Below are positions 17,848-26,634 of a stretch of DNA of 64,000 nucleotides, piece by piece. This stretch comes from Frankia umida. GTDB taxonomy: Bacteria; Actinomycetota; Actinomycetes; Frankiales; Frankiaceae. The notes under the pieces were generated by a model. The model had not been told where the DNA came from, searched no databases, and saw nothing but the letters and a program-made list of their open reading frames with translations. The position numbers and the translations under genes were made by a program. Within the stretch, counting starts at the first letter, position 1. Each line of letters starts with the position of its first letter. Where the stretch lies: contig NZ_JALKFT010000014.1 of NCBI RefSeq assembly GCF_023242945.1, positions 62,001 through 126,000 on the forward strand. Reading direction: 5' to 3'.

Positions 17848-19206
17848 TCAGCCGGCGTCCCAGCCGGCGGTCAGCAGTGCGGCGGTGTGTTCACCCAGCC
17901 GAGGAGCGGGACGGGAGATCCGCCAGGGGGTGCGGCCGAACCGGTAGGGGGCGCCGGGATGCAGCTCGGTGCGGCCGGTGTGCGGGTCGGGCAGCTCGAC
18001 GGCGAACTCGCGGGCGAGTGCGTGCGGGCCGCGGATCGCCTCCTCCGGCGAGGCCACCATCCCGGCGACGATCGCCCGGCGCTGACAGCCCAGGAAGAAC
18101 TCGGCGGCGGGCAGGTGCTCGGCGAGCAGCATCATCGCGGCGCGGGAGGCGTCCCAGATCGGCTGGGCCAACGGGTCGGTCCCCAGGCTCACGATGCTGA
18201 CGCCCCCACGTTCGACGCCGAGTTCGAGCAGCACCACGTCCGGGAACGCCTCGCGCAGTCCCAGCTCGTCGATCCATTCGACGAGCGCCGCGTACCGCGC
18301 GGCGGTCCGCGGCGGGAAACCGAGCACCACGTACTGCCCGTCGGCGGCGCGGACCTGCGTCTGGTTGGTCGGTGACGCGGTGGCGTGCCGTCCCGTCTGG
18401 CGGGAGACCAGCTGCCCGTCGGCCAGATACTGGGTGGTCGCCAGCTCGCAGGTCACGTTCAGCGCCGCATCGACGCTGACGTCGACATGCTGGCCCCGGC
18501 CGGAGCGGGTGCGGTACAGCAACGCGGTGAGCGTCGCCGCGACCGCGAACGAACCGCCGACGTGTACCGCCTGCCCGCCGAGCCCGCGCACCGGTGGCAG
18601 ACCATGGTCGTCGTAGCCGCAGGACAGCACCGGTCCCGCCCCGGCGAGCAGGGTCAGGTCGGTGACCGGCCGGTCCGGGCCCGAGGCGGCCCGGCCGTAC
18701 GGCGTCACCGTCGTCCACACCAGTGACGGGTAGCGCTGGGTGAACCGCGCCGGGTCCAGCCCGAGGGCGGCCGTGTCGGCGGCCGGCCAGCCTTCCAGCA
18801 GAACGTCACAGTCGGCCAGCAGCCGCTCGAACCGGCCAAGGTCGCCATCCCCGCCGCGACCGTCGTCCCCGCCCGTCGGCTCGCTGTCGACGGTTGTCGC
18901 CAGGTCCAGGACGATGCCGCGTTTGGAGGTGTTGTAGTGCCGCCAACCGATGCTGCTCTCCGGGTGTGGTGTGCTCTCGACGAACGGGGCGCGCCCGCGG
19001 GCCGCGGCACCACCGGGCGGTTCGACGACGACGACGTTCGCACCGAGGTCCGCCAACAGCTTGCCCGGGTAGGCGGTGAACTCGCCGGCCAGTTCCAGCA
19101 CCCGCAGCCCGAACAACGGCCCACGCGGGCCACCCCCGGACGGCTCCTGCCGTGCGGCCGAGCCGCCCAGCGCGCCGTTTTGCGGGTCCCCCACGCGGAC
19201 GCTCAC
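17848..19206 (-). CDS. CaiB/BaiF family CoA-transferase (class III), second of pair
   Basis: 452 residues from GTG 19206, which overlaps the stop of the preceding CoA-transferase gene (GTGA). The class III fold is indicated by G-L-R-V-L-E-L-A-G-E-F-T-A-Y-P-G-K-L-L-A-D-L-G-A-N-V near the start, the E-P-P-G-G signature, N-T-S-K-R-G-I-V-L-D-L and V-D-V-S-V-D-A-A-L-N. The aligned catalytic Asp would fall in D-L-T-L-L-A-G-A-G, which I cannot verify. It probably works with its neighbour to exchange CoA between carboxylic acids. Confidence 0.85.
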   Translation of the reverse strand: MSVRVGDPQNGALGGSAARQEPSGGGPRGPLFGLRVLELAGEFTAYPGKLLADLGANVVVVEPPGGAAARGRAPFVESTPHPESSIGWRHYNTSKRGIVLDLATTVDSEPTGGDDGRGGDGDLGRFERLLADCDVLLEGWPAADTAALGLDPARFTQRYPSLVWTTVTPYGRAASGPDRPVTDLTLLAGAGPVLSCGYDDHGLPPVRGLGGQAVHVGGSFAVAATLTALLYRTRSGRGQHVDVSVDAALNVTCELATTQYLADGQLVSRQTGRHATASPTNQTQVRAADGQYVVLGFPPRTAARYAALVEWIDELGLREAFPDVVLLELGVERGGVSIVSLGTDPLAQPIWDASRAAMMLLAEHLPAAEFFLGCQRRAIVAGMVASPEEAIRGPHALAREFAVELPDPHTGRTELHPGAPYRFGRTPWRISRPAPRLGEHTAALLTAGWDAG

Positions 19207-20564
19207 AGCACGCCTGCCGCGGCGAGGTCGGCGAGCTCGGCGTCGTCGACCCCGAGCAGCTGCCCGAACACGAACTGGTTGTGCTCGCCCAGGCACGGCG
19301 CGCCCCGGCGCAGCGACCAGTCCGTCTCGGACAGATGCACCGGCAGACCCTCGATCCTGGCCGGTCCGATCCGGGAGTGCGCCACCGTCGGCCACAGGCC
19401 CCAGTCGGGGGTGGCGGGACGCGGGCCGTCGATCCGCTCGGCGGCCGAGCGCACCGGGCTCGCCGGGACACCGGCGGCCAGCAGCCGGGCGGCGAGCTGC
19501 TCGGCGTCGAACCCGGCGGTCCAGGCGCCGAGCAGCTCGTCGAGGGCGTCCTGGCCGGTCAGCCGCGCCGCCGCCGACCCGAGCCTCGTCTCGCGCGCCC
19601 AGGGCTGGCCGATCTCGGCGGCGAGCCGGCGCCAGTCGTCGTCGTCGCGGCAGGCCAGGGCGATCCAGCGGTCCTCGCCGCGGGCCGGGTAGATGCCGTG
19701 CGGCGCCATCTGGGGATCTCGGTTGGCGTGCACCGTGCCCGGCGGGCGCGGCGGGCGGCCACCGAGGTGGCGCTCGAGGATGTCGGTGCCGGTCAGGGCG
19801 ATGCCGGCCTCGACCGTGCAGACGTCCACCACCTGGCCCTCGCCGGTGCGGTCACGGTGCCAGAGCGCGGCGAGCACGGCGATCGCCATCGTGTAGGCGC
19901 CCATGTGGTCCATGTAGGAGTAGCCCCAGCCGGCGGGTGGCTGGCCGGGCAGACCCGAGGTGAACGTCAGACCGCTCATCGCCTGGACGATCGGCCCCCA
20001 GGTACGGAAGTCACGGTAGGGGCCGCTGGTGCCGAAACCACTGTTCGAGACGTACACGATGGACGGGTTGAGCTCACATAACCGCTCGTAGGGAAAACCC
20101 ATCCGGGCGAACACCCCGCCGGCGAAGTTCTCGGTCACCACGTCGGAGACGGCGATCAGCCGTTCCAGCAGCTCGCGGCCGCGCGCGGTGCGCAGGTTCA
20201 GGGTGACGCCGAGCTTCTCGGGGTTGTGGTTGTTGAAACCGGCGCCGAACTCGATGCCGCGCCGCTCGTCCAGATACGGCGGGCCGCCGCGGACGACGTC
20301 CCAACCACCCTGGTTCGTCGGGTCCTCGACCCGGATCACCTGGGCGCCGAACGCGGCGAGCAACCGGGTGGCACCCGCACCGGCGAGCTGACCGGACAGG
20401 TCGCACACCCGGATGTGGCGCAGAGCGTCGCCGCGGCCTTCGAGATCGGGTGGGCAGCCGGCCCACCGGTCGGCCGGCGCGCCGAGCTCCTCCCACGGCG
20501 ACCCGCCCACATCTCGCGGCCCGCTCGCCTGGTGTGGTCCGTCCGTTAATCGCGGCCCGTCCAC
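19203..20564 (-). CDS. CaiB/BaiF family CoA-transferase (class III), first of pair
   Basis: 453 residues. The open frame reaches much further upstream (to 21038) inside the amidohydrolase gene. I start at GTG 20564 because GGGAGG lies 6 bases before it. The fold signature is clear: H-I-R-V-C-D-L-S-G-Q-L-A-G-A-G-A-T-R-L-L-A-A-F, V-I-R-V-E-D-P, N-N-H-N-P-E-K-L-G-V-T-L-N-L and F-G-T-S-G-P-Y-R-D-F. Translational coupling to the next CoA-transferase suggests a heteromeric enzyme. Substrate unknown. Confidence 0.86.
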   Translation of the reverse strand: MDGPRLTDGPHQASGPRDVGGSPWEELGAPADRWAGCPPDLEGRGDALRHIRVCDLSGQLAGAGATRLLAAFGAQVIRVEDPTNQGGWDVVRGGPPYLDERRGIEFGAGFNNHNPEKLGVTLNLRTARGRELLERLIAVSDVVTENFAGGVFARMGFPYERLCELNPSIVYVSNSGFGTSGPYRDFRTWGPIVQAMSGLTFTSGLPGQPPAGWGYSYMDHMGAYTMAIAVLAALWHRDRTGEGQVVDVCTVEAGIALTGTDILERHLGGRPPRPPGTVHANRDPQMAPHGIYPARGEDRWIALACRDDDDWRRLAAEIGQPWARETRLGSAAARLTGQDALDELLGAWTAGFDAEQLAARLLAAGVPASPVRSAAERIDGPRPATPDWGLWPTVAHSRIGPARIEGLPVHLSETDWSLRRGAPCLGEHNQFVFGQLLGVDDAELADLAAAGVL

Positions 20565-20721
20565 CTGTCGCCTCCCGATGCCCGGCGCGGCGCCACTGGA
20601 GCAGTGCCCGCGGAGCATCGGTCTATCAAGCGTCTGGTATAAGAGTCCAGAGCTCGGGCTTCTATGCGTGCAATGTCTGCATATGCCAGTCGGATATTGC
20701 CGGTCGAGGGCCCCCGGCGTC

Positions 20722-20760
20722 GCACCCGGGTGACCGGACGAACGTCGACCACCCGGGTGC
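20722..20760 (-). terminator. Hairpin between amidohydrolase and CoA-transferase genes
   Basis: GCACCCGGGTG and CACCCGGGTGC form an 11-bp perfect stem just downstream of the amidohydrolase stop. With the 150-base AT-richer stretch that follows, it suggests the CoA-transferase genes have their own promoter. Confidence 0.5.
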
Positions 20761-20767
20761 GCGACGA

Positions 20768-22027
20768 CTACACCGCGCTGTGACGCTCCGCGTACAGCCG
20801 TGCCCACTCCTTGCGGGAGCGGATCGCGGTGTCGACGTCGGTCGCCGTCGCCCGCAGCGCGCCCACGTTCGCCCGCTCGCGCGGCAGTTCGGCGAACGGA
20901 TCCCAGTTGAAGAACCGACAGGCGTTCTCCCAGGTGATCTTGTTGATCTCCGGATCGGTGGCGCCCGCGCCGTTGAGCTCGTTCAGGACGAACTCCGGCG
21001 CGTTCGGCCAGATCGAGTCGGAATGCGGGTAGTCGCACTCCCAGGCGATGTTCTCGATGCCGATCTCGTTACGCAGCCGCAGCGAGGTCGGGTCGGTGAC
21101 GTAGCAGGCCAGCGAGTGGTCACGGAAGACCTCGCTCGGCAGCTTGTCGCCGAAGTCGCGGCGCAGCCACCGCTGGTTGGTGTAGTGCCGGTCGCAGCGG
21201 TCCAGGTAGAACGGGATCCAGCCGATCCCGCCCTCGGAGAAGGCGACCTTGAGCTCCGGGTACTCGCGGAACGCCGGCCCCCACAACAGGTCCTGGACGG
21301 CGAGCACGGTGACCTGGGTGGCCAGAATGATCAGGTTGTCGATCGGGCCGTCCGGCGCCATCTTCAGCGCGGCGAAACCGGAACCGATGTGCAGGCACAT
21401 GACCACGCCGGTGTCACAGAACGCCTGGAAGACCGGGCCCCAGAAGGTCAGGTCGTGGTAGCTGGGCAGGCCCTCCAGGTGCGGCAGCTCCGGCATCGTG
21501 ACCGCTCGGGCACCCTTCGCCGCGACCCGGTGGATCTCGTTCACCATCAGCTGGCTTTCCCACGTCGGCACCAGCGCCAGCGGGATGAAGCGACCCGGGT
21601 AGGTGGCCGCCCACTCGTCGATGTGCCAGTTGTTGTAGGCCTCGACCATGCGCACGGTGACGTCGGACTTGTAGTGGTTCAGGTGACCGGCGCTGAACCC
21701 GGTGAACGTCGGGAAGCACATCGACGCGACGATGCCGTTACGGTCCATGTCGCGGACCCGGTCGTGAATGTCGTACACCCCCGGGCGCATCTCGTCGAAC
21801 TTGGCCGGCTCCATACCCCATTCCTCGGCCGGCCAGGACACCACCGCGTTCAGCCCACTGACCCCGGTCACCCGACCCTGGTAGATCCACTGGTCGACGC
21901 CCTGCTCGTTGCGCACCACCTTCGGCGCCTGGTCGGCGAGCTTCGCGGGCACGTGGTTGCGGAACATGTCCGGCGGCTCGACCACGTGGTCGTCGATGCT
22001 CACCAGCACCATGTCGTTGACGTCCAT
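20768..22027 (-). CDS. Amidohydrolase family protein (PF04909-like)
   Basis: 419 residues from ATG 22027, which has AAGGA 6 bases upstream; the open frame extends further but without family similarity. The metal-dependent hydrolase/decarboxylase pattern is seen in S-I-D-D-H-V-V-E-P-P-D-M-F, H-I-D-E-W-A, C-L-H-I-G-S-G, and the late W-E-C-D-Y-P-H-S-D-S-I-W-P. These are typical of the actinobacterial branch near aminocarboxymuconate decarboxylases. It is divergent from an AraC regulator that probably controls it. Its role may be hydrolysis or decarboxylation of an acid fed to the CoA-transferases. Confidence 0.87.
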   Translation of the reverse strand: MDVNDMVLVSIDDHVVEPPDMFRNHVPAKLADQAPKVVRNEQGVDQWIYQGRVTGVSGLNAVVSWPAEEWGMEPAKFDEMRPGVYDIHDRVRDMDRNGIVASMCFPTFTGFSAGHLNHYKSDVTVRMVEAYNNWHIDEWAATYPGRFIPLALVPTWESQLMVNEIHRVAAKGARAVTMPELPHLEGLPSYHDLTFWGPVFQAFCDTGVVMCLHIGSGFAALKMAPDGPIDNLIILATQVTVLAVQDLLWGPAFREYPELKVAFSEGGIGWIPFYLDRCDRHYTNQRWLRRDFGDKLPSEVFRDHSLACYVTDPTSLRLRNEIGIENIAWECDYPHSDSIWPNAPEFVLNELNGAGATDPEINKITWENACRFFNWDPFAELPRERANVGALRATATDVDTAIRSRKEWARLYAERHSAV

Positions 22028-22089
22028 GCCAGTCCTTTCTCGCGATGTGACCCGGCATACTCTCTGGTTCAGTTGTACGCTGTCGAGCC

Positions 22090-22989
22090 GTGACCGTCTC
22101 CGCGCCATCGGCCAGAAGCCATGCGATAACGGCCAGAACGGCCCGGCTCTCCTCGCCGGACGGCCCCCGCGGGGCCGCCCATCACGGTCCGCACAGCCGG
22201 TCCAACCAGGGCCTGGTCGACCTTCGCCAGGGCGGGCGGGGGCTGGGCGGGTCGTACGCCTGGGACGGGCCGCACCTGGTCACCGGGTGGCACTCACACG
22301 ACATGCATCAGATCGAGTACGCGATCAGCGGCGTCATCGAGGTGGAGACCGCCGCCGCGCACTATCTCCTCCCTCCGCAGCAGGCCGCCTGGATCCCCGC
22401 CGGGCTGGAGCACTCCGCGACGATGAACTCCTCGGTGCGTTCGGTCGCGGTGCTGTTCGACCCGTCCCTGATTCGCTCCCCCGGCGACCGGGCCCGCATC
22501 ATCGCCGTCCCCCTGCTCATCCGGGAGATGGTGATCTACGCCCAGCGCTGGCCGATCAACGACGCCCAGCCCGACCCGGTGGCCGACGGGTTCTTCCGCA
22601 CGCTCGGCCACCTGCTCATCGAGGCGCTCGACCAGGAGACGCCACTCGACCTGCCCACCCCGACCGACCCGCTGCTGGCCGCGGCGGCCACCTACACCCG
22701 CCAGCACCTCGAAGCCGTCACGGTCGAGCAGGTGAGTCGCGCCGTCGGAGTCTCCGAACGCACGCTGCGCCGCCAGTTCCGCGCCGAACTCGGCCTGTCC
22801 TGGCGGGACTACCTGACCCGGGCCCGACTGCTGCGCGCGATGGCGCTGCTGGCCGAACCCGGCCCTTCGGTGCTGGAGGTGTCGAACGCGGTCGGCTTCG
22901 ACAGCCCCAGCTCCTTCGCCCGGACGTTCACCCGACACTGCGGCGAGAGCCCGTCGGACTACCGGCGCCGCGTCACCGCCCGTACCTGA
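22090..22989 (+). CDS. AraC family transcriptional regulator with cupin sensor
   Basis: 299 residues from GTG 22090. The N-terminal AraC cupin domain contains H-L-V-T-G-W-H-S-H-D-M-H-Q-I-E-Y-A and L-L-P-P-Q-Q-A-A-W-I-P-A-G. The C-terminal double helix-turn-helix shows V-S-R-A-V-G-V-S-E-R-T-L-R-R-Q-F and V-S-N-A-V-G-F-D-S-P-S-S-F-A-R-T-F. Only 62 bases separate it from the divergent amidohydrolase start, so its operator is probably there. Confidence 0.88.
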   Translation: MTVSAPSARSHAITARTARLSSPDGPRGAAHHGPHSRSNQGLVDLRQGGRGLGGSYAWDGPHLVTGWHSHDMHQIEYAISGVIEVETAAAHYLLPPQQAAWIPAGLEHSATMNSSVRSVAVLFDPSLIRSPGDRARIIAVPLLIREMVIYAQRWPINDAQPDPVADGFFRTLGHLLIEALDQETPLDLPTPTDPLLAAAATYTRQHLEAVTVEQVSRAVGVSERTLRRQFRAELGLSWRDYLTRARLLRAMALLAEPGPSVLEVSNAVGFDSPSSFARTFTRHCGESPSDYRRRVTART

Positions 22990-23167
22990 CCCCGCCCACG
23001 CTGATTTCGCAATCAACCATCACGGATGACCCGTGGGCTGCGCGGATGCGTGGGCTGACCGTTGCCCCAAGGGGCGAACAGGCCCGATCGACCTGGCACC
23101 GATCGATTCTTTCTGCTAAGTTCGTCCGCATACCGTCCGGGGGGGATAAATCCCGGCGAGATATCTG

Positions 23168-23947
23168 TTGACGCACGTTATCCCGGCGTACAGCACTCCG
23201 GATTACAGCGCTCCGGATTACCGCACTCCCGCAGCTGGAACTCGGCCGCATCCACCTCCGACACACACTGGTTCCCCGACCAGGGTGACCGCCGTGCTGG
23301 GGGCACCGGCTGCTGTCGGTGCCGCCGCCCGCCTACCGCCACAAAGGCCCGGTGTCACGACCGACGCGACACTTGGCCACATCGCCGGCATCATCGGCTA
23401 TGCGGCATTCTTTTTCATGACGGCGACGGTCGTCTGGGGAATTCTGCTGGCCACCCGTGTGCCGGATCGACACGTCCGTCGGCCGACCCTGTGAAGCGGG
23501 CACGTGACGCTTGCGATCCTGGCGCTCGCGGCGTCCGTCGCCCATGCTCAGGTGCACTTCTTCCGCCATGACGCCTACTACGACGAGGCCAGGATCTGGA
23601 TTCCGTGGCTCGGCGGCGCCAAATGGGCGGTCGCTGTCGGCATTCTGGGCCTGGAGCTGGTGATCGCGGTCGCGGTGTCAATCTGGTTCCAACACAGGAT
23701 CAGCTACCGACGATGGCACCGGTTCCACTGGTTCTCCTATCCAGGATTCATCCTGATCGCCGTGCACAGCACGGTGGCGTCACGTGAGACGTCATTCAGC
23801 ATCATCTGGGCGGCAATGGCCACCGTGCTGTTCGCAGCTCTGCTGGCTGGCGCCATGCGGGTGCTCTCACCTGCCATACGCCGAGAAGCCGAAGATCCGT
23901 GGTCCGATCTCGTGGAGGAATTCGAGAATGGTATCCATCGGCGGTGA
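23168..23947 (+). pseudogene. Ferric reductase-like transmembrane protein interrupted by an in-frame TGA
   Basis: The first segment (23168-23494) ends in a transmembrane helix, I-I-G-Y-A-A-F-F-F-M-T-A-T-V-V-W-G-I-L-L, and R-R-P-T-L followed by TGA at 23492-23494. Reading through that stop in the same frame gives S-G-H-V-T-L-A-I-L-A-L-A-A-S-V-A-H-A-Q and then P-W-L-G-G-A-K-W-A-V-A-V-G and W-H-R-F-H-W-F-S-Y-P-G-F, which together form the conserved haem-binding helices of the ferric reductase-like family. Nothing but one codon separates the halves. It is either a recent nonsense mutation or two polypeptides made by reinitiation at GTG 23504. The start codon (TTG 23168) is uncertain. Confidence 0.65.
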
Positions 23948-24061
23948 CACCAGCGTGACGGTGGACTTCCCGGACGGCTTCTCGGTCGCCGAACAGCCGG
24001 TTCCGGCATCAATGCCGATATCGATCCCGGCGGTGGGGCCGGCGGGACGCCGACGGATCCG

Positions 24062-24400
24062 ATGCTGACGACCGGGCCGCTCGACGTGGCACCGCTGACG
24101 GATCCTGGTGGCTACGGCGGTGTCCGGCGAACCGGCCGTCCACCCGTGTTCGCGCCGAACGAGCGGCGCCACCACAGCCGGCTCCCCCGCAGGTCAGGCC
24201 GGCCGACGGTGAGCGTCGACAACAACCGGTGCCGGCTGTACGCGATCTGCCAGCTGGAGGCCCCGGCGAGTTTCCTGGTGGCCCGGGACGGCCGGCTCTA
24301 CTACGACGCCGCGCCGGCGCCCACCGAGTTCACCCGCGTTCGCCAGGCGGCGCGGCTGTGCCCCATGCAGGCCATCGCGCTGCGGGCCGAACCCCGATGA
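24062..24400 (+). CDS. Ferredoxin, probably [3Fe-4S] type
   Basis: The C-terminal 65 residues form a small actinobacterial ferredoxin: V-S-V-D-N-N-R-C-R-L-Y-A-I-C-Q-L-E-A-P, and later R-L-C-P-M-Q-A-I. Three Cys (C-x5-C and C-P) predict a [3Fe-4S] cluster like the P450-partner ferredoxins. The frame opens at ATG 24062, but typical family members start at the position of GTG 24209, so the N-terminal 49 residues may be untranslated. Its stop overlaps the start of the following FAD reductase remnant (ATGA). Confidence 0.7.
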   Translation: MLTTGPLDVAPLTDPGGYGGVRRTGRPPVFAPNERRHHSRLPRRSGRPTVSVDNNRCRLYAICQLEAPASFLVARDGRLYYDAAPAPTEFTRVRQAARLCPMQAIALRAEPR

Positions 24401-24841
24401 CCCGCACGGCGCGGCGGAGGTCGGGGCGGGGCGGCACCGAGTTCGCCCGCGCGCTGATGGAGGCGGGGCGCAACCGGTGTGACCACCAGCCGCCGCGCCG
24501 CCAGGTGGTGATCGTGGGCGCCGGCATCGCGGGCCTACGGGCGGCCGAGCGGCTGCGGGAACGCGGCTTCGACGGCTCGATCGTCTTCATCGGCGACGAG
24601 CCGCACAAGCCGTACAACCGCACCCCGTCCGGTGTCGGGGTGCGGATCTGGCTGGACGACGGCGGGCGGATCGACGCCGACGCGGCAGTCGTCGCCGTCG
24701 GCGCCCTGCCCGCGGCGGGTTGTCCGTGGTGCCGTCGGTGCCCGGCTCCTCGAGTACACCGACCTCGTCGGCCTCTCGCTGTATCCCGTGCCCGACCACA
24801 TCCCCGCCGCCCTGCCCGGACCGGTACCCACCGCCGCCTGA
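24397..24841 (+). pseudogene. Gutted ferredoxin reductase-type FAD oxidoreductase
   Basis: ATG 24397 starts a protein with a good FAD-binding fingerprint, V-V-I-V-G-A-G-I-A-G-L-R-A-A-E-R-L, followed by H-K-P-Y-N-R-T-P. The next residues jump to V-G-V-R-I-W-L-D-D-G-G-R-I-D-A-D-A-A-V-V-A-V-G-A-L-P, which in intact relatives lies well over 100 residues later. The NAD-binding part is therefore deleted. After that the frame slips; another frame ends L-L-E-Y-T-D-L-V-G-L-S-L-Y-P-V-P at the TGA 24839-24841. It was presumably the electron-transfer partner of the ferredoxin upstream. Confidence 0.68.
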
Positions 24842-24870
24842 CCAGCGTGGTCAGGGCTGGCGGGGCGTGG

Positions 24871-26559
24871 TCAGGGCTGGCGGGGCTGGTCGGCCTTGGC
24901 GGCGACGGCGGCGGCCCAGCGCAGGTCGGGTTTGCCTGCGGGCGAGCGCCTGACCTCGTCGACGCGGATGTAGGCCTTGGGCAGCTTGAACCGGGCGATG
25001 TGCGCGACCGCCGCGGCGGCGAGGTCGTCGTCGGTCACCACCACACCGTCATGGGGCTGGATGAGCGCGACGACCTCCTGCCCCCACCGCGGCGAGGGAC
25101 GGCCCGTCACCACCACGTCGCGGATGCCGGGGTGGCTGGCGACCGCCTGCTCCACCTCCTCGGCGAAGATCTTCTCGCCGCCGGAGTTGATCGTCGCCGA
25201 GTCGCGGCCGAGCAGGGCGATGGTGCCGTCCGCGAGCAGGCGGGCGCGGTCGCCGGGAATGGTCATCCGCTGGCCGGCGATCGTCGGGAAGGTGCGGGCG
25301 GTCCTGTCCGGATCACCGAGGTAGCCCAGCGGCAGCGCGCCGGTCTTACCCAGCCAACCCGTGCCGTCATGGCCGGGGGGTAGCAGGCCGGACCGATCCT
25401 CCGCGACCACCACGCTGCCCTCCGTCGGGCTGAACACGCCGGCCGGCGGCGGCTGCTGCTGGCGGGAGGTCAGTTGCAGGCCCTGACTGCCACCTTCGGA
25501 CGAGCCGATCGCGTCCATGATGGTGACCTCGGGCATCAGGTCGAGCAGCCGCTGCTTCGTCGCCGTCGTCAGCACCGACCCGCCGGACAGGATCGTGCGC
25601 ACCGACGAGACGTCGTAGCGCCCGGTCCCGATCGCCTCGACGATCGGCCGGGCGAACGCCTCGCCGACGATCTGCAGCAACCGCACCCGTTCCCGTTCGA
25701 GCAGCGTGGCGATGTCGTGGCCGTCCAGCCGGTCGGTGCGGCTCTGGATGACGACGATGCCACCCTTGTTCATCGTCATGAACGCCGTCCAGTGCCCGGC
25801 GCCGTGCATGAACGGTGGTGCCGGCAACGCGACCGTGGGGTCGGTCTCCACAGCCGTGCGGGCGATCTCCGCCAGGGACGAGAACGGGGTGCGGTCGGGT
25901 CGGCGCCCGCCCATCGCGGTGAGGTGGATGTCCCCCTGCCGCCACAGGACGCCCTTGGGCAGCCCGGTCGTGCCGCCGGTGTAGAGGACGTAGAGATCGT
26001 CGGGTGACCATTCGTCCGACCAGGCCGGCAGCTGCGCGGACGCCCCGGCGAGGGCGTCGGCGTACCAGGTGGCGCCGGGCAGCAGCGGCTGGCCCGAGTC
26101 GTCCTCGATCTGGATGAGCAGGTGCAGGTCGGGCAGGTCCGCGAGGACCTCGGCGAGCCGCGGCGCGAACTCCGACTGGTACACGATCGCCCGACTGCGG
26201 CTGTCCCGCAGGACGTGCCGCAGCTCCTCGGCGACATACCGGTAGTTGACGTTCACCGGGGCGACCCGGGCCTTGAAGGCGCCGAGCATCGCCTCGAGGT
26301 ACTCGTTGCCGTTGTGGGCGTACACCGCGAGATGATCGTGCTGGGACTCGTGCGAGCCGAGACCCGCCCGACCGTTGGGCCGGGCCCCGAGCCCCCCGTC
26401 GCGCAACACGTGGGCGAACCGACGGGAACGCTCGGTGATATCGGCGTAGGTCAGCCGGCGATCCCGAAAGACAATGCAGTCACGATCCGGCACCGCGGCG
26501 GCGACGGCTTCGTGAACCGCGGCGATATTGTATCCCGACTCCACCCCATGATCGCCCAT
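24871..26559 (-). CDS. Acyl-CoA synthetase (AMP-forming, FadD-like)
   Basis: 562 residues. The adenylation-domain motifs are present: Y-V-L-Y-T-G-G-T-T-G-L-P-K-G-V-L-W at about 190 (phosphate loop), I-M-D-A-I-G-S-S-E-G-G at about 360, the A8 region D-R-A-R-L-L-A-D-G-T-I-A-L-L-G-R-D-S-A-T-I-N-S-G-G-E-K, and the C-terminal lysine region R-R-S-P-A-G-K-P-D. It resembles the mycobacterial FadD17/FadD19 group acting on acyl side chains. A short tandem duplication (TGGTCAGGGCTGGCGGGGC) overlaps its stop. It is third in the operon NTF2-LLM-FadD. Confidence 0.88.
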   Translation of the reverse strand: MGDHGVESGYNIAAVHEAVAAAVPDRDCIVFRDRRLTYADITERSRRFAHVLRDGGLGARPNGRAGLGSHESQHDHLAVYAHNGNEYLEAMLGAFKARVAPVNVNYRYVAEELRHVLRDSRSRAIVYQSEFAPRLAEVLADLPDLHLLIQIEDDSGQPLLPGATWYADALAGASAQLPAWSDEWSPDDLYVLYTGGTTGLPKGVLWRQGDIHLTAMGGRRPDRTPFSSLAEIARTAVETDPTVALPAPPFMHGAGHWTAFMTMNKGGIVVIQSRTDRLDGHDIATLLERERVRLLQIVGEAFARPIVEAIGTGRYDVSSVRTILSGGSVLTTATKQRLLDLMPEVTIMDAIGSSEGGSQGLQLTSRQQQPPPAGVFSPTEGSVVVAEDRSGLLPPGHDGTGWLGKTGALPLGYLGDPDRTARTFPTIAGQRMTIPGDRARLLADGTIALLGRDSATINSGGEKIFAEEVEQAVASHPGIRDVVVTGRPSPRWGQEVVALIQPHDGVVVTDDDLAAAAVAHIARFKLPKAYIRVDEVRRSPAGKPDLRWAAAVAAKADQPRQP

Positions 26560-26634
26560 TCGGGTGAGGCTATCTCAGCCCCATCCGCACAGTCGACCGT
26601 TTAACAACGTTTAGAAAACCACCGTGTCCCCTGG

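Noticed and set aside
23492..23494. TGA as a selenocysteine codon
   Set aside because: No SECIS-like hairpin was apparent directly after it, and the ferric reductase family has no Cys/Sec at this position; a nonsense mutation is simpler.
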